Positions 43,288 through 52,635 of a stretch of DNA of 64,000 nt are shown here, one piece after another. Position 1 is the first letter of the stretch, and the number at the start of each line of letters is the position of its first letter. Under the pieces are notes generated by a model. It saw nothing but the letters and a program-made list of their open reading frames with translations. It did no database searches and had not been told where the DNA came from. Origin of the DNA: CAMFLJ01 sp963702555 (GTDB lineage: Bacteria > Actinomycetota > Acidimicrobiia > Acidimicrobiales > Acidimicrobilacustridaceae); assembly GCA_963702555.1 (NCBI GenBank), contig CAVPCW010000013.1, positions 186,001 to 250,000 on the forward strand. Direction: 5' to 3'. A program made the translations under genes and the position numbers.

Positions 43288-45195
43288 TCAGGCCCCCGAG
43301 CCAGCCACGCCCGGGGCCTCGGGCCGGGCCCGTCGCTGGCTGCGCCGGGCCGCCGGGCCCTCGAGGCCCCGCTCGAGGTTGGCCGCGGAGTTGATCAGCC
43401 CGATGTGGGAGAACGCCTGCGGGAAGTTGCCGAGCATGCGCCCGGCCACCGGGTCGTACTCCTCCGACAGCAGGCCGACGTCGTTGCGCAGCGCCAGCAG
43501 CCGCACGAAGACCTCCGTCGCCTCGTCGGCCCGGCCGATCAGCACGAGGTTGTCGACCAGCCAGAACGTGGTGAGGAGGAACGAGCCCTCGCCCGGCGGC
43601 AGCCCGTCGACGGTCGTGGTGCCGTCGTCGGCCCCACCCGCGTCGCGGTCGGCATCGGCCACGGGGTCGCGACCGTGGCGCGCCTCGGTGCGGTACCGCA
43701 GCACGAAGCCGTCGACCAGGAGCTCCCGCTCGATGGCCTCGACCGTCGCCACGATGCGCTCGTCGTCGGGGGGGAGGAAGCCCACGAGGGCGAGCATGAG
43801 CAGCGAGGCGTCGAGCTCGTCGCACCCGTAGTACTGGGTGAACGAGCCGACCTCGGCGTTCCACCCCATGTCGCACACCTCGGCGTGGATCTCGTCGCGC
43901 AGGCGCCGCCACCGCGCCAGCGGCTCCTCCGGCCGTTCGGCCTCGCAGAGCTTCACCCAGCGGTCGACCGCCACCCACGCCATCACCTTCGAGTGCACGA
44001 AGTGCCGCTGGGGGCCACGGACCTCCCAGATCCCGTCGTCGGGGAGCTGCCACACCTTGCCCACGTGCTCCACGAGCATCCGGCAGAGGGCCCAGCTGTC
44101 GTGGGGAAGCGGGTCCTCGAGGGCTTCGGCGGAGTGGAACATCATGTCCAGCACCTCGCCGTAGACGTCGAGCTGGAACTGCCCGCTGGCGCCGTTGCCC
44201 ACCCGTACCGGGGCCGATCCCTCGTAGCCGGCGAGCCACGGGATCTCGTACTCGTCGAGGCGCCGCTCCCCCGCCACGCCGTACATGATCTGGAGCTTGT
44301 CGGGGCTGCCCGCCACCGCCCGGCGGAGCCACTCGCTCCACACCATCGCCTCGTCGCGGAAGCCGTTCTCCAGCAGGGCGTTCAGGGTGAAGGTGGCGTC
44401 GCGCAGCCAGCAGTACCGGTAGTCCCAGTTGCGCACGCCGCCGACCCACTCCGGCAACGAGGTCGTGGCCGCGGCGGCGATGCCGCCGGTGGGCTCGTAG
44501 CTGAGGGCCTTGAGGGTGAGCAGTGACCGGACCACCGCGTCGCGCCAGGGCCCGGCGGCGGTGCACGGCCCGATCCAGTCGCGCCACCAGCGGGTCGTGC
44601 TCTCGAGGGCCGCGATGACGTCGGGCGCCTCCGGCGGCACCTCGTGGGAGGGGAACCACGCCAGCGCGAACGACTCCTCGGAGCCCTCGGTGACGTCGAA
44701 CCCGGCGAAGGTCGTGAGGTCGCGGCCGTGGGTGACGACGCTGCTGTGGAGCACCACGCCGTCGGCCCCGCCCCTGGCCTCCACCCCGCCGTCGTGATGA
44801 CGGACCCACGGCACCAGAGCGCCGTAGTCGAAGCGCACCACGACCTCGGAGCCGAACCGCACCGTCCCCTCGAGGCCGCGCACGATGCGCACGATGGCGG
44901 GGTGCGCGAGGTCGCTGCGGGGCATGAAGTCGATGACCACCGCTCGGCCGTTCACGGTGGTGAAGGTCGTCTCCAGCACCATCGTGTCCGGTCGGTAGGC
45001 CCGCTCGACCGCGGTGACCGTCTCCGAGGGGGTCACGATCCAACGCCCGTTGCGGGCGTCGCCGAGCAGGGCGGCGAACGACGCCGCCGAGTCGATGCGC
45101 GGCGCGCACCACCAGTCGATCGAGCCGTCGAGCGCGACGAGGGCGACGGTGCGGGCGTCACCGATGATGGCGTAGTCCTCGATGCGAGACGGCAC
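43288..45195 (-). CDS. GH15 glycoside hydrolase (glucoamylase/trehalase type)
   Basis: A 635-residue GH15 enzyme. The N-terminal beta-sandwich starts with IEDYAIIGDARTVALVALDG, typical of actinobacterial GH15 trehalases. The (alpha/alpha)6 barrel has NWDYRYCWLRDATFTL, the catalytic acid region DDGIWEVRG, and the base region LLSEEYDP. GH15 enzymes release glucose from trehalose or alpha-glucans. It is divergent from zwf, a glucose-6-phosphate consumer, and near a sugar porter, so the locus links glucose release to the pentose phosphate path. The GTG at 45195 is the start. Confidence 0.9.
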   Translation of the reverse strand: MPSRIEDYAIIGDARTVALVALDGSIDWWCAPRIDSAASFAALLGDARNGRWIVTPSETVTAVERAYRPDTMVLETTFTTVNGRAVVIDFMPRSDLAHPAIVRIVRGLEGTVRFGSEVVVRFDYGALVPWVRHHDGGVEARGGADGVVLHSSVVTHGRDLTTFAGFDVTEGSEESFALAWFPSHEVPPEAPDVIAALESTTRWWRDWIGPCTAAGPWRDAVVRSLLTLKALSYEPTGGIAAAATTSLPEWVGGVRNWDYRYCWLRDATFTLNALLENGFRDEAMVWSEWLRRAVAGSPDKLQIMYGVAGERRLDEYEIPWLAGYEGSAPVRVGNGASGQFQLDVYGEVLDMMFHSAEALEDPLPHDSWALCRMLVEHVGKVWQLPDDGIWEVRGPQRHFVHSKVMAWVAVDRWVKLCEAERPEEPLARWRRLRDEIHAEVCDMGWNAEVGSFTQYYGCDELDASLLMLALVGFLPPDDERIVATVEAIERELLVDGFVLRYRTEARHGRDPVADADRDAGGADDGTTTVDGLPPGEGSFLLTTFWLVDNLVLIGRADEATEVFVRLLALRNDVGLLSEEYDPVAGRMLGNFPQAFSHIGLINSAANLERGLEGPAARRSQRRARPEAPGVAGSGA

Positions 45196-45272
45196 GTGCC
45201 GACACTCCCCCCGTCGGTGGCGCCGGTGGCTACGGTTTGGCGCCGTCTCAGTCTCGCCCGGGAGCCTCCTCC

Positions 45273-46688
45273 ATGCCGCTATCCCCTCTGGCCAACCAGC
45301 CCAGGTCCGACCTCCTCGTGATGTTCGGCGCCTCCGGCGACCTGGCGAAGAAGAAGCTCTTCCCCGCCGTGTACCGGCTCGAGAAGCGCGGCCTCCTCGG
45401 CGTGCCGGTCATCGGCGTCGCCCTGGACGACTGGACCGACGACGACCTGCGCGCCCACGCCCGCGCCGCCATCGAGGAGGAGGGCGAGCCGTGGGACCAG
45501 GCCGCCTTCGAGCGCCTCGCCGCCAACCTGCACTACGTCGCCGGCGACTACGGCGACCACACCACCTTCGAGAAGCTGCGCGACCTCGCCGGCGGCGCCT
45601 CGCACCCGATCTTCCACCTGGCCATCCCGCCGTTCCTGTTCGGCTCGGTGGCCACCGGCATCGCCGCGGTGGGCCTCGACGAGGGCGCCCGCCTCATCAT
45701 CGAGAAGCCGTTCGGCCGCGACTTCCAGTCGGCGGTCGACCTGAACGCAACCCTCCACGCCCACTTCCCGGAGTCGGCGATCTTCCGGATCGACCACTTC
45801 ATCGGCAAGGAGGCCACCCGGAACCTGCTCGTCACCCGGTTCGCCAACGCCATCACCGAGCCCCTCTGGAACCGCAACGTGGTGTCGGCGGTGAAGATCA
45901 CCATGGCCGAGTCCTTCGGCGTCGAGGACCGCGGCGCGTTCTACGACTCCGTCGGCGCCATGCGCGACGTCATGCAGAACCACCTGCTGCAGATGGTCGC
46001 CATCCTCGGCATGGAGCAGCCGGTCAACGAGGGCTCCAAGGCGCTTCGCGACGAGAAGGCCAAGGTGCTCGAGGCCGCCCGTGTCGTCGAGCCCGAGCAC
46101 TTCGTGCGGGGCCAGTACGACGGCTACCTCGACGTGCCCGGCGTGAAGCCCGGCTCCGACACCGAGACCTACGCCGCCTTCCGCCTCGACATCGACTCGC
46201 CCCGCTGGAGCGGCGTGCCGTTCTTCCTCCGGGCCGGCAAGGCCATGGGCCGCACCGTCACCGAGATGACCCTCGAGTTCAACCGGCCGCCCCGCCCGCT
46301 GTGGATCGCCGAGCACTCCCACGTCGCCCGCAACTCGATCCGCATCGAGGTGAAGCCCGAGAACTTCGACGCCATCACCTGGCTCCACAAGGAGCCGGGA
46401 GAGGCGATGATGCCCGCCGCCATCACCCTGGCGCCGCCGGCCGAGGAGCGGGCCGACACCGGCCCCGAGCCCTACGAGCTGCTGATCGAGGAGGCGATGA
46501 ACGGCGACCCCACGCTGTTCGCCCGCGAGGACACCGTCCTCGAGTCGTGGCGCATCGTCGAGCGCATCCTCACCGACTACCCGCCGGTCGAGACCTACGC
46601 CCAGGGCTCCTGGGGCCCGGCCGGGGCCAGTGCCCTCGTGCGCGGCCACGGCGGCTGGCCGGAGGAGCCCCCCGGCGGCGACGCATGA
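45273..46688 (+). CDS. zwf: Glucose-6-phosphate 1-dehydrogenase
   Basis: A 471-residue enzyme oxidising glucose 6-phosphate to 6-phosphogluconolactone with NADP+, first step of the oxidative pentose phosphate pathway. The N-terminal Rossmann motif GASGDLAKKKLFPA is the family signature. The active site contains RIDHFIGKE with the catalytic His, and EKPFGRD precedes it. The ATG at 45273 gives the normal N-terminus. The next gene overlaps its stop by four bases (ATGA). Confidence 0.96.
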   Translation: MPLSPLANQPRSDLLVMFGASGDLAKKKLFPAVYRLEKRGLLGVPVIGVALDDWTDDDLRAHARAAIEEEGEPWDQAAFERLAANLHYVAGDYGDHTTFEKLRDLAGGASHPIFHLAIPPFLFGSVATGIAAVGLDEGARLIIEKPFGRDFQSAVDLNATLHAHFPESAIFRIDHFIGKEATRNLLVTRFANAITEPLWNRNVVSAVKITMAESFGVEDRGAFYDSVGAMRDVMQNHLLQMVAILGMEQPVNEGSKALRDEKAKVLEAARVVEPEHFVRGQYDGYLDVPGVKPGSDTETYAAFRLDIDSPRWSGVPFFLRAGKAMGRTVTEMTLEFNRPPRPLWIAEHSHVARNSIRIEVKPENFDAITWLHKEPGEAMMPAAITLAPPAEERADTGPEPYELLIEEAMNGDPTLFAREDTVLESWRIVERILTDYPPVETYAQGSWGPAGASALVRGHGGWPEEPPGGDA

Positions 46689-47272
46689 GCGATACCGAGC
46701 GCACGGGGCGGCCCCACCTGTTCGTCATCCGCCACGGCGCCACCGAGTGGAGCAAGAACGGGCGCCACACCGGCATCACCGACCTGCCGCTGCTGCCCGA
46801 GGGCGAGGACCAGGCCCGCGCCACGGCGAAGCTGGTGGCCGGCCGCGAGTTCGCCCTGGTGCTCACCAGCCCGCTCCAGCGGGCCCGCCACACCTGTGAG
46901 CTCGTCGGCCTCGCCGACCAGGCCGAGATCGACGAGGACCTCCGCGAGTTCGACTACGGCTCCTACGAGGGGATCACCACCGCGACGATCCGCGAGACGG
47001 TGCCGGGCTGGACCGTCTGGAGCCATCCCTGCCCGGGCGGCGAGACCCTCGAGCAGGCGGCGGCGCGCGTCGACCGGGTGATCGACCGGGCCCGTCGCGC
47101 CGATGGCGACGTGGCCGTGTTCGCCCATGGCCACATCCTCCGGATCCTGACCGCCCGCTGGTGCGACCTCGACCCGATCGAGGGCCGCCGGTTCGTGCTC
47201 CACACCGCCACGCTCTCGGAGCTGGGCTGGGAGCGCGACGACCCCGCCGTCATCCTCTGGAACTCCCGCTAG
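46685..47272 (+). CDS. Histidine phosphatase (phosphoglycerate mutase-like)
   Basis: A 195-residue member of the histidine phosphatase superfamily. The catalytic RHG motif lies in FVIRHGATEWSKNGRHTG (residues about 13-30), with the second His in VAVFAHGHILRIL and the acid region at LREFDYGSYEG. It is coupled to zwf by ATGA, which suggests a sugar-phosphate substrate rather than a glycolytic mutase role. The exact substrate is unknown. Confidence 0.88.
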   Translation: MSDTERTGRPHLFVIRHGATEWSKNGRHTGITDLPLLPEGEDQARATAKLVAGREFALVLTSPLQRARHTCELVGLADQAEIDEDLREFDYGSYEGITTATIRETVPGWTVWSHPCPGGETLEQAAARVDRVIDRARRADGDVAVFAHGHILRILTARWCDLDPIEGRRFVLHTATLSELGWERDDPAVILWNSR

Positions 47273-47361
47273 GGAGCTCGCGCCGGCGGAAGATCCGCGT
47301 CAGCTGTCGGGGCGGCGCCCTAGGTTGCGCGGGCACCACTGGACCGACCGAGGGGGGCGGC

Positions 47362-48836
47362 GTGGCCACCGAGACGACGGCGACGACGAGCACCGAGACC
47401 GAGGGCCGGAAGTTCGGCTTCTGGCTGTTCATGGTCGGCGTGGTGATCATGCTGGCCGGCCTGCTGTTCGGGTACGACCAGGGCGTCATCGCCGGTGCCC
47501 TCGAGGGCATCCAGAACAGCTTCCACGTCAGCAGCACGATGACCGAGGTCATCACCAGCTGGGTCACCCTCGGCGCCCTCTTCGGCGCACTGTTCGCCGG
47601 CTATCTGGCCGACCGCCTCGGCCGGAAGCCCACGATCCTGCTGGCGGCCGCCCTGTTCGTCGTCGGCGCCATGCTCGAGGCGTTCTCCCCCGGCACCGCC
47701 GTGCTCGTCGCCGGCCGCCTCGTCGTCGGCTTCGGCGTCGGCGTGGCCTCGGTGGCCGCACCGCTCTACGCCGCCGAGCAGGCGCCCACCCACCTCCGCG
47801 GCCGCTTCGTCTCGACCTACCAGCTGGCCATCACCATCGGCATCTTCATCGCCTACTTCGTCGACCAGCAGCTCACCAACGGCGACATGTGGCGGGTGAT
47901 GCTCGGTGTCTCGGCCGTGCCCGGCGTGCTGCTCCTCATCGCCATGGCCCCGATGCCCGAGTCGACCCGGTGGCTGGTCGGCGCCGGGCGCCGCAAGGAC
48001 GCCACGGTGGCCCTCACCAAGGTGCGGCCCGACGTCGACGTCGAGGCGACCCTCGACGACATCGAGGCCGCGGTGAAGGCCGAGAGCGCCGACCGGGCCT
48101 CGTGGGGCGAGGTGTTCGCCCGCTCGGTGCGCAAGCCGCTGATGGTGGCCATCGGCCTCGCCGTGGCGCAGCAGATCACCGGCATCAACGCCATCATCTA
48201 CTACGCCGACTCGATCTTCGCGAAGGCCGGCTTCGCCACGCCCGGCCGACCAGGCGGCGGCCACCACCTGGGCCATCGGCGCGGTGAACGTGCTGGCCAC
48301 CCTCATCGCCGTCGCCTACGTCGACCGCTTCGGGCGGCGGCCCCTGCTGCTCTGCGGCCTCGTCGGGCATGGCCAGCAGCCTCATCACCGTGGGCATCGC
48401 CTTCCACTACATGGACCGGGTCGACACCTCGGGCGCGGGCACGGGCGGACCGACCACCGCCGGCATCGTCACCCTCGTCGCCCTGGTGGTGTTCATCGCC
48501 TCGTTCGCCTTCTCGCTCGGCCCGGTGGTCTGGACCGTGATCAACGAGGTCTTCCCCGGCCGGATCCGCGGCCGGGCGGTCGCCTTCGCCACCGCGGTCA
48601 ACTGGGGCGCCGCCTTCCTGGTGAGCGAGTTCTTCCTCACCCTCCTCGACTGGCTCGGCAGCTCGGCCACGTTCTGGCTGTTCGCCTTCTTCGCCATCGT
48701 GGCCTTCGTCTGGATCTTCAAGAAGGTGCCCGAGACCAAGGGCCGCTCGCTCGAGGACATCCAGAAGCTCTGGGACGCCGACGACCCGGTGGCCGCCCAG
48801 CGCGCCGCCGAGCGGGGCCCCACCGGCGCCCTCTGA
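47362..48836 (+). CDS. MFS sugar porter, two +1 frameshifts
   Basis: A sugar porter (MFS) of about 490 residues with twelve helices; it imports sugars, probably glucose-like, with protons. Family motifs are LFGYDQGVIAGAL in helix 1, GYLADRLGRKP between helices 2 and 3, PESTRWLVGAGR after helix 6, and VPETKGRSLEDIQ at the C-terminus. The frame breaks near 48250 and 48367. Deleting one G at each gives FATPADQAAATTWAIG and GLVGMASSLITVG, restoring one protein. The two breaks are 117 bases apart, both within G/C runs. Confidence 0.85.
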
Positions 48837-48900
48837 GCCGACTCGGCGCTCCGCGCCCAGGGCTGCAGGTCTCAGGTGCGTCCGAGCAGGCCGAGTCGGC
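48837..48900. repeat. Perfect 11-bp inverted repeat after the sugar porter
   Basis: GCCGACTCGGC starts one base after the sugar porter stop; its exact complement GCCGAGTCGGC is 42 bases later. It could form a terminator stem with a long loop, overlapping the 3' end of the convergent PIG-L region. With such a large loop its function is doubtful. Confidence 0.35.
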
Positions 48901-49780
48901 CAGCCTCGTGGCCGAGCGACCAGCTCAGCGTCGCGGCGCGCGGTCGAGCAGGCTCGTCGAGGAAGCCCTCGACACGCGAGCCCGTCGTCGAGCAGCGAGC
49001 GGCGTGAGGTCGACCGCCAAGGCCACCTGCTCGGCCCCGTCGAGCCCGGTCTGGTCGTCGAACGTCGCATTCCCGTGGCGGCGACCCACGCGGCCCGGTC
49101 GTAGCGCTTGCCCTCGGTCTGGGTGGGGAAGCAGTCGAGCAACGCCTGGAGCAGCTCGTCGTGCCCGCTCACGTCGAGCCGCACCCGGTCGGTCGGCGCC
49201 AGCCAGTCGAGCGACCGCCACCCCTCGACCCCGAGGAGGCGCTCCGGCCGGGCCTGGGGCGGAAGGCTCCGGCAGGCGTCGACCGTGGCCAAGGCGACAG
49301 CGGCGTGGGTGGCATGACGATCGAGCGGGTCGTGGCCGAGCACGACCGTCGGCGGCGCGGCCCGTCGAGGACGCACGGCGAGCTCGGCGACGAGCACGGC
49401 CTCGAGCCGTCGGGTCGCGGACCTCCGCGCTCGGGTGGCCGAGCTGCACCTGGAGGCCGTAGCCGCCGACCATCGGCCGCGGCAGCGCTGCTCGGCCCGG
49501 CGCCGGGCGACGAGCTCCGACGGCCTCGATGCCCTCCGTGCTCGCGCCACGGGCGCTGCCCGCGCCGTCGGTGCAGGTCACGCCGGTGAACCAGCGGTCG
49601 GCGTCGGCCGGCACAGGACACGACACCCCAGGCCCCTCCCAGCTCGAGGTCGTCGGGGTGGGCACCGACGCCGAGCACGGTCGTGCGCCGCAGCGCGGCG
49701 TCGAGCGGAACGCCGTCGGGGACGAGCACGTCGATCCGGGCCGGCCGCCCCGCCCCCACCACGTCGTCGAGCGTCGCCAC
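48872..49780 (-). pseudogene. PIG-L (LmbE/MshB-like) deacetylase with multiple frame disruptions
   Basis: Pieces of one PIG-L type N-acetyl-sugar deacetylase lie in different minus-strand frames. The start is intact: GTG 49780, then VATLDDVVGAG and the zinc motif GAHPDDLELGG. The frame then changes to give DRWFTGVTCTDGAG, later YGLQVQLGHPSAEVRD, then APPTVVLGHDPLDRHATHAAV with the conserved His, then NATFDDQTGLDGAEQVALAV and a tail ending LGLLGRT at 48872. At least five shifts are needed. Family members deacetylate GlcNAc-inositol or xenobiotics. It may be a decayed gene or a locally bad stretch of sequence. Confidence 0.6.
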
Positions 49781-49871
49781 GGCGGCGATCGGAGGACCAC
49801 TCCCCCGTTCCCGTCGGGTCGGCGGGTCCTTCGCTAGCCTCGCCGGGTCCGCTCACCTCCTGGAGCCCCCG

Positions 49872-50414
49872 TTGCGCGTCCTCGTCGCCCATGCCAGTGT
49901 CCACGGCTCGACCGCCGAGATCGCCACCCGCCTCGCCGAGTCCCTCGCCGCTGCCGGGCCTGACGTCGACGTGCGGGCGGTGGCCGACGTGGCCTCCCTC
50001 AGCGGCTACGACGCGGCCGTGATCGGCAGCGCGATCCACGACGGCGCCTGGATCTCCGACGCCCACTGGTTCCTCCGCGAGCACAAGGCGGCGCTCGCGA
50101 AGCGCCCGACGTGGCTGTTCAGCGTCAGCTCGGTCGGTGCCACCTCCAGCGCCTACGGCGGGTTCGGCACCGCGGTCCAGCGCCGCACCCGGCGCGACCC
50201 CCGCGCGATCTACGAAGCCCGCAAGGCCCTCGGCCACGTCGACCACCACCAGTTCGCCGGTGTGGTCACGCCGGAGGACTGGAGCAAGGGCTCCATCAGG
50301 ATGTTCAAGCTCCTCGGCGGTACCTTCGGGGACCACCGGGACTGGGACGACGTCGATCAGTGGGCCGCCGGCATCGGCCGGGCGCTCACGAGCGGCGAGG
50401 CCAACCAACGCTGA
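49872..50414 (+). CDS. Flavodoxin-domain protein (protoporphyrinogen-oxidase/HemG-like)
   Basis: A 180-residue flavodoxin-like protein. RVLVAHASVHGSTAEIATRLAES opens with the FMN phosphate-binding loop (ASVHGST), and YDAAVIGSAIHDGAWISDA gives the second flavin loop. It is similar in size to HemG-type and menaquinone-dependent flavodoxin oxidases. The start is probably TTG 49872, which puts the first strand at residue 2 and has GGAG 8 bases upstream; no in-frame ATG or GTG is better placed. The thiolase gene follows after 34 bases. Confidence 0.8.
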   Translation: MRVLVAHASVHGSTAEIATRLAESLAAAGPDVDVRAVADVASLSGYDAAVIGSAIHDGAWISDAHWFLREHKAALAKRPTWLFSVSSVGATSSAYGGFGTAVQRRTRRDPRAIYEARKALGHVDHHQFAGVVTPEDWSKGSIRMFKLLGGTFGDHRDWDDVDQWAAGIGRALTSGEANQR

Positions 50415-50448
50415 GCAGGGCGCCGAGGGCGCCCGAGGGGAGGACCAG

Positions 50449-51642
50449 ATGGGCGACGCGGTGATCGTCGACGTGGTGCGCACGCCGGGGGGCAGGCGCA
50501 ACGGATCGCTCTCGGGGTGGCACCCGGCCGACCTGGCCGGCGAGGTGCTCTCCACCCTCGTCGAGCGCAACGACCTCGACCCGGCGCTGGTCGAGGACGT
50601 GATCATGGGCTGCGTGTCGCAGGTCGGCGCGCAGGGCCTCAACGTCGGGCGCAACGCCGTGCTCGCCGCCGGGTTCCCCGAGTCGGTGCCGGCCACCACG
50701 ATCGACCGCCAGTGCGGCTCGTCGCAGCAGGCCGCCGCCTTCGCCGCCCAGGCCGTCATGGCCGGCGTGCACGACATCGTGATCGCCGCCGGCGTCGAGG
50801 TCATGAGCCTCGTGCCCATGGGGGCCACGTTCGGCCAGGGTGTGGGCTTCCCGTTCGGGCCGAGGGTCGAGGCGCGCTACGCCGACGCCGGTGGGCTCAT
50901 CCCCCAGGGCCTGTCGGCCGAGCTCATCGCCACGCAGTGGGGGCTCACCCGCACCGAGATCGACGAGTTCTCGGCCACGTCGCAGCAGCGGGCCGCCCGC
51001 GCCCGCGACGAAGGCCGGTTCGACCGCGAGATCCACCCCGTCGCCGCCCGCCGCCGTGACAAGGAGACCGGTGAGATCGTGCCGGCCGACGGCATGGTCC
51101 GCGCCGACGAGGGCATCCGCGACGACACCACGGTCGAGACGCTCGCCCGCCTCAAGCCGGCGTTCGACCCCGAGGGCGTCATCACCGCCGGCAACTCCTC
51201 GCAGATCACCGACGGCGCCTCCGCCGCGCTGATCATGAGCGAGGCCGCCGCCGAGCGCCTGGGCCTCACGCCCCGGGCCCGCTTCCACTCCTTCGCCCTC
51301 GCCGGGGTCGACCCCCGCATCATGCTCACCGGACCCATCCCCGCCACCACCAAGGTGCTCGAGAAGGCGGGCCTCTCCCTCGACGACATCGACCTGGTCG
51401 AGATCAACGAGGCCTTCGCCCCGGTGGTGCTGGCCTGGGAGCGCGAGCTGCACCCCGACATGGAGAAGGTGAACGTCAACGGCGGCGCCATCGCCCTCGG
51501 GCACCCGCTCGGAGCGTCGGGCACCCGGCTGCTCGCCACCCTGCTCTGCGAGCTCGAGCGCACCGACGGCCGCTGGGGCCTGCAGACGATGTGCGAGGGC
51601 GGCGGCCTGGCCAACGCCACCGTGATCGAGCGCCTGGGCTGA
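50449..51642 (+). CDS. Acetyl-CoA acetyltransferase (thiolase)
   Basis: A 397-residue type II thiolase that condenses or cleaves acyl-CoA with acetyl-CoA. The nucleophilic Cys89 lies in RQCGSSQQA. The C-terminal NEAFAPV, GHPLGASG with the catalytic His, and CEGGG with the second Cys are intact (the usual CIGGG/CVGGG varies here to Glu). Length is normal. A strong GAGGGGAGG site precedes the ATG. Beta-oxidation is its likely role. Confidence 0.94.
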   Translation: MGDAVIVDVVRTPGGRRNGSLSGWHPADLAGEVLSTLVERNDLDPALVEDVIMGCVSQVGAQGLNVGRNAVLAAGFPESVPATTIDRQCGSSQQAAAFAAQAVMAGVHDIVIAAGVEVMSLVPMGATFGQGVGFPFGPRVEARYADAGGLIPQGLSAELIATQWGLTRTEIDEFSATSQQRAARARDEGRFDREIHPVAARRRDKETGEIVPADGMVRADEGIRDDTTVETLARLKPAFDPEGVITAGNSSQITDGASAALIMSEAAAERLGLTPRARFHSFALAGVDPRIMLTGPIPATTKVLEKAGLSLDDIDLVEINEAFAPVVLAWERELHPDMEKVNVNGGAIALGHPLGASGTRLLATLLCELERTDGRWGLQTMCEGGGLANATVIERLG

Positions 51643-51728
51643 GGGCCGGGACGGGTGACGGGCGGCGCCGACCGGGTCGCCGCAGTGCGACCTAGCCTGG
51701 AGGCGTCCCCGAGCGCGAGGATCGACCC

Positions 51729-52043
51729 GTGAAGCACCCGATCATCAACGGCGCCGTCGTCGTCGGTGCCGTCGCCGCCCTGCTCGCCGGCTTCGGCTTC
51801 TTCTCCGTGCTGGTCGCCGCCGCGGGGTTCTGGCTCATCCTGCGCGTCGGCGTGCTCATGCTCGGCGGCCTCGCCCGGCCGATCCCCGAGGCGCCCCCTG
51901 CGGGCGAGTTGCGCAAGGTCAAGATCGCCTACCGGTGCGAGATCTGCGGGGCCGAGGTGCGCATGACCGTCGCACCCGACGCGGACCCGGAGCCCCCTCG
52001 CCACTGCCAGGACGAGATGACCCTCATGACCCCGGTGGAGTGA
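51729..52043 (+). CDS. Small membrane protein with C-terminal Cys/His motif
   Basis: A 104-residue protein with two hydrophobic segments (residues about 8-45) followed by a short soluble tail. The tail holds YRCEICGAEVRM and RHCQDEM, which could bind zinc or another metal. No family is recognised with certainty. The GTG at 51729 is the start. An inverted repeat GGTCGC/GCGACC (51675-51692) and a TAGCCT -10-like hexamer lie just upstream. Confidence 0.7.
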   Translation: MKHPIINGAVVVGAVAALLAGFGFFSVLVAAAGFWLILRVGVLMLGGLARPIPEAPPAGELRKVKIAYRCEICGAEVRMTVAPDADPEPPRHCQDEMTLMTPVE

Positions 52044-52051
52044 CCCGGCGG

Positions 52052-52060
52052 TTGTCCACA
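52052..52060 (+). promoter_or_regulatory. DnaA-box match
   Basis: TTGTCCACA matches the high-GC actinobacterial DnaA box exactly. It sits in the 126-base gap between the convergent 51729 gene and crgA, and a small GTTAC/GTAAC inverted repeat follows at 52084-52099. Only one box is seen, so this is not an origin by itself. The pknB cluster does lie near oriC in mycobacteria. Confidence 0.4.
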
Positions 52061-52169
52061 GCCTGGGGACGGCCCTGGGGAGGGTTACGCCGTTGTAACT
52101 TGCCGTCCACCCGGGCGCCAGACCGGTTCCCCGAGGGTCATCAGGCCGCCGGTCGCGCGTAACCCCTGG

Positions 52170-52499
52170 TCAGCGGTACTGGGTGGCGGCGACGATGCCG
52201 CCCAGGATCGACGCCAGCCCGGCGAGGAGCCACCAGTTGCTGGAGGCGCCCGGCAGCACCAGGTCGACGTAGTGCAGGAAGATGAACAGCACGCCGAGCA
52301 CGATCAGCCCGAGGATCACGAACGGCAGCCAACGGGGGCTCGTCTTCTGGGACTTCGGCACCGGCGGGGTGTACCGGGTGGAGGCCTCCGGGGTGCGCCC
52401 GCCCGGGCCCTTGCCCTTGGCGGACTTCGTGGGGCCGCCCTTCGGGGCGACCTGACCCCCGGTGCGGCGGGTCGGAGCGGGGCGCTTGTCGCTGGCCAT
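52170..52499 (-). CDS. crgA: Cell division protein CrgA
   Basis: A 109-residue CrgA, an actinobacterial inner-membrane protein that helps recruit FtsI and controls septum formation. A basic cytoplasmic head (RPAPTRRTGG...) leads into the conserved RYTPPVPK. Two membrane helices follow (WLPFVILGLIVLGVLFIFL and WWLLAGLASILGGIVAA), closing with TQYR. The head is longer than in Streptomyces CrgA. It is divergent from pabA, and both lie beside the Ser/Thr kinase cluster as in Mycobacterium. Confidence 0.94.
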   Translation of the reverse strand: MASDKRPAPTRRTGGQVAPKGGPTKSAKGKGPGGRTPEASTRYTPPVPKSQKTSPRWLPFVILGLIVLGVLFIFLHYVDLVLPGASSNWWLLAGLASILGGIVAATQYR

Positions 52500-52635
52500 G
52501 GTCGGCGACCTTAGTGGGCGCCGCCGACCGACCGCCGGGCGCGCCCCGGACCCCCGGCCGAGGCTCCGCCGATCGGGGCACGATGCGCAAACCCCGGGCG
52601 GAGGCCCTCGGCCCAGGCGGTAGGGTCGGCCCCCG

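Noticed and set aside
48303..49550. Single long gene opposite the sugar porter end and the PIG-L region
   Set aside because: Only short parts show family sequence; the rest is Arg/Ala-rich shadow, so it was described as a frame-disrupted PIG-L gene instead.
52044..52169. Possible replication origin
   Set aside because: Only a single DnaA box, no AT-rich unwinding region and no dnaA or dnaN gene nearby.
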